In this document: piece after piece, positions 61,556-64,000 of the stretch | Layout of the letters: every line of letters starts with the position of its first letter | Numbering within the stretch: the stretch's first letter is position 1 | DNA from: Hetaerina americana | Taxonomy: Eukaryota > Arthropoda > Insecta > Odonata > Calopterygidae | DNA length: 64,000 nucleotides | Assembly (NCBI GenBank): GCA_022747635.1 | Contig: JAKTNV010000077.1 | Location: 682,001-746,000, forward strand | Direction of reading: 5' to 3' | Translations under genes and position numbers: made by a program | Notes under the pieces: model-generated | Told to the model about the DNA's origin: nothing | Databases searched by the model: none | What the model saw: only the letters and a program-made list of their open reading frames with translations

Positions 61556-64000
61556 TACTGAACTGAACTGATCAGAACTGTAACGAATGGAACTAATAGG
61601 AACTGAACTGGATTGAAATGAAGTGAACATATTGGAACTGCTCTTAAATAGAACTCAACTGACCTTAACTAAACAAAACTTAACTACACTGAATCGAACT
61701 GAACTAAACTGGAGTGAACTGAACTAAACTAACCGAACGTAACTGAAGAGACCTTAAATGAAATGATATAAGCTGAATTGACAAGAACTGAGCTCAACTG
61801 CACTGAACGTACCGGAACAGATTTTCTTATTTGAACGAAGCTGATGGAAAGTAAACGGAACGGAATTGAACGGCACAGAACTGAATTAACTGAACTGAAA
61901 TGAACGGAACAGAAAATAATGAAACTGCACTGAACGGAACTGTACTGAACTAAATTAAACGAAACTGAACTGAACAAAACTGAACGGCTCTGATCTGAAC
62001 GCACCTGAACTAAACTGAACTTAATTGAACTAAAATGAACTGAACATAGAAAAACTGAAATAAAGATAACTTAATGAAACTTAACTATAGTTACCTGAAC
62101 TGAACTGAGCAGAAGAGAATGGAATTAAACTTAGCTGAGCTTAATTGAGATAACTGAACAAAAATGAGCGCAAATAAATGGAACAAATCGGAGCAGAGCT
62201 GAACTCTACCGATGTTAATCGAACCGATTTAAAATAACTGAACGGAACTGAACAGAACTGAAATGAGCTGTAATGTGCTGTTCCTAACGGAAAGGAACTG
62301 AACTACACAAAAAAGGAACTGAACTGAACCCTACTTACTGAACTGAACTTAAGACTGCTCATATGAACTTACAACCCCTGACCTAATTGAACTTAAACAA
62401 AACAAAATAAAATTAATTAAACTTGACTTAATTATATTAAACTGAACTGGACTAAAATCAACTGATTTGTAATGACCATAACTGAAGTTAACTATACCTA
62501 CCGAGACTGATTACAACTTAAATCCAATGAACCTAGCTGTACTTAACACAACTGAAAGGAATCATACTGAATTGATCTGAACTAAACGGAAAAAAACTGA
62601 TCTAAATTAAATTAAATAAAATGAACTAAATTGAAATTAACTAAACTGAAAAACACTGAACAATACTGAACAAAACAGAACTGAAATGAACTGAAAAAAC
62701 ATAACGGTACTGAACGGTACTGAAACGTACTTAACGGTACTTAACGGAATCACGCGGAGATTAACTGAAATAAACGAAACTTAACTGAACGGAAACGAAA
62801 TTAAATTAACTGAACTGAACGGAACTGAATGAAACGGATTTGAACTGAACAGAATGAAACTAAACGCAACTGAACGGAAATGAACGGAACGGAACTAAAC
62901 CGAACTAAATTGACCTGAACTGAACAGAACTAAATTGAACTGGACTGAATATAATCAAACTAAACGGAACAGAACTGAACTTAACTGAGCTAAACGAAAC
63001 TGAACCGGGGTAAACTGAACGGAATAACATTGAACGAAACTGAACTGAACTAATTGAACCAATCAGAACTAAACTTAACTAAACTGAACTGAACTGAAAT
63101 CATCAGAATTAAACGGAACTGAAATCATCATAACTAAACTTAGCAGAACCTAACCAAACCCAAATAAAACGTTTTTAAATGAAATGAACTTAACTCAACT
63201 GATTAAACTGAACCCTACTAAACCCAGCGGAGCTGAAATGCCTTTAAGTGAACCTAAGTTAAATGAACTAAAATGAACTGAACTGGACTGAAAAAATCCA
63301 ACTGAACTGCATTGAAATGATCTGAAATAAACTGAATTGAAATGAACTGAACTAAACTAAACTGAAATGAACTGAACGGAATTGAACGGAACAAACTGAA
63401 ATGATATGAACTTATCCGCAAAAAACTGAACGGAAACGTAGTGATTTGAACGATACAAAATTAAACCGAATTTATCTGAACAGAACGGAACGGAACTAAA
63501 CCGAACTGACCTGGACCAAACTGAACTGAAATGGAAGTGACAAAAATTAAACTGAACTATATGAAATTTAACTGAACTGAAAAGTTTACTTATGAGCTGC
63601 AATGAACTGAACTGAATTGAATGAAACGATACTGAACTGCTCAGAACTGAATTGAACAAGATTTAACGGAACTGAATTGTGCTGAAGTAAACCGAACTGA
63701 AATGAATGAACTGAATTAAAATGAACTAAACTGAAAGAAACATACCTGAAAGGAACTGATTTTAACGGAACTGACCTAAACGGAACAGAACGGAACTAAC
63801 CTCAACGGAAAGGAACGGAAGTGAGCAAAACGGAAGGGAACTGACCTAAACAGATATTAACGGTACTGAACTGAATTGAACTGAATGGAACCGATCGGAA
63901 CTAAACTGAACTGAACTGTACGGAACGTTAAAGAACGGAATGTACCCGAATTGAACTGAACTTTAAGGACTGAACAGAAAAGAACTGAAATGAACTGACA

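Larger units (their letters stand above)
59922..64000 (+). repeat. Pentamer satellite, distal part
   Basis: GAACT/GAACG pentamers resume immediately after the retrotransposon fragment, in the same polarity as before it, and run off the right edge. It contains a 3 x 20-bp tandem (60,521-60,580), a 180-bp tandem (61,196-61,555) and AACGGTACT-type runs at 62,702-62,746. GAAATGCCTTTAAGTGAACC at about 63,235 resembles GAAATGCCTTGAAGTGAACC at about 58,658. No gene. Confidence 0.87.

Overview
This is a eukaryotic satellite window, probably from an invertebrate animal chromosome. I see no rRNA, tRNA, CRISPR array, bacterial operon or intact host gene. About 52.9 kb is a degenerate 6-bp satellite (consensus GGATAC/GGATGC on one strand). 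The last 11.1 kb is an unrelated degenerate 5-bp satellite (GAACT/GAACG). The only sequence with protein-family features is a 1.2-kb fragment of a CR1/L2-type non-LTR retrotransposon inside the 5-bp satellite. The animal assignment rests on that fragment and on the general character of the array; I cannot name the species.

Layout. Positions 1-18,637 carry the hexamer with GGATRC on the + strand, and 18,638-52,910 carry it on the - strand. The two polarities belong to a very large inverted repeat: 1-18,085 pairs with about 24,546-42,245, and 42,246-52,910 would pair with sequence left of the window. A smaller inverted pair (18,087-18,634 with 19,960-20,502) lies inside it. The arms differ by discrete events. 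The left arm has an extra 1,307-bp tandem copy (10,263-12,877) and an extra ~130-bp copy near 9.5 kb. The right arm has about 1.1 kb extra between roughly 24.95 and 26.2 kb.

The hexamer sea is punctuated by 16 related AT-rich islands of about 150-330 bp, in a long and a short class. The six long-class islands each adjoin a ~115-bp stretch of hexamers in reverse polarity, with a TATAAAT-like string at the junction in most copies. Several short non-hexameric landmarks also recur. The array is therefore built of large complex units, not of simple slipped hexamers.

The hexamer consensus has no stop codon in any of its six frames, so the many long Asp/Thr/Ala, Ile/Arg, Tyr/Pro/His and Ser/Val frames are by-products. 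The pentamer is open only on the - strand (Ser-Ser-Val-Gln-Phe). It changes over sharply at 52,911 and shows a higher-order period of about 1.25-1.28 kb.

The retrotransposon fragment (58,679-59,921) has an ORF1 with a PHD-like zinc finger, a coiled coil and an SGNH/GDSL esterase domain whose catalytic residues are all present. It is broken by three in-frame stops and one frameshift. Its stop overlaps the next start as TAATG, and the second frame is lost after 46 codons where satellite resumes. No functional gene network can be claimed here; the interest lies in the multi-scale organisation of the satellite.
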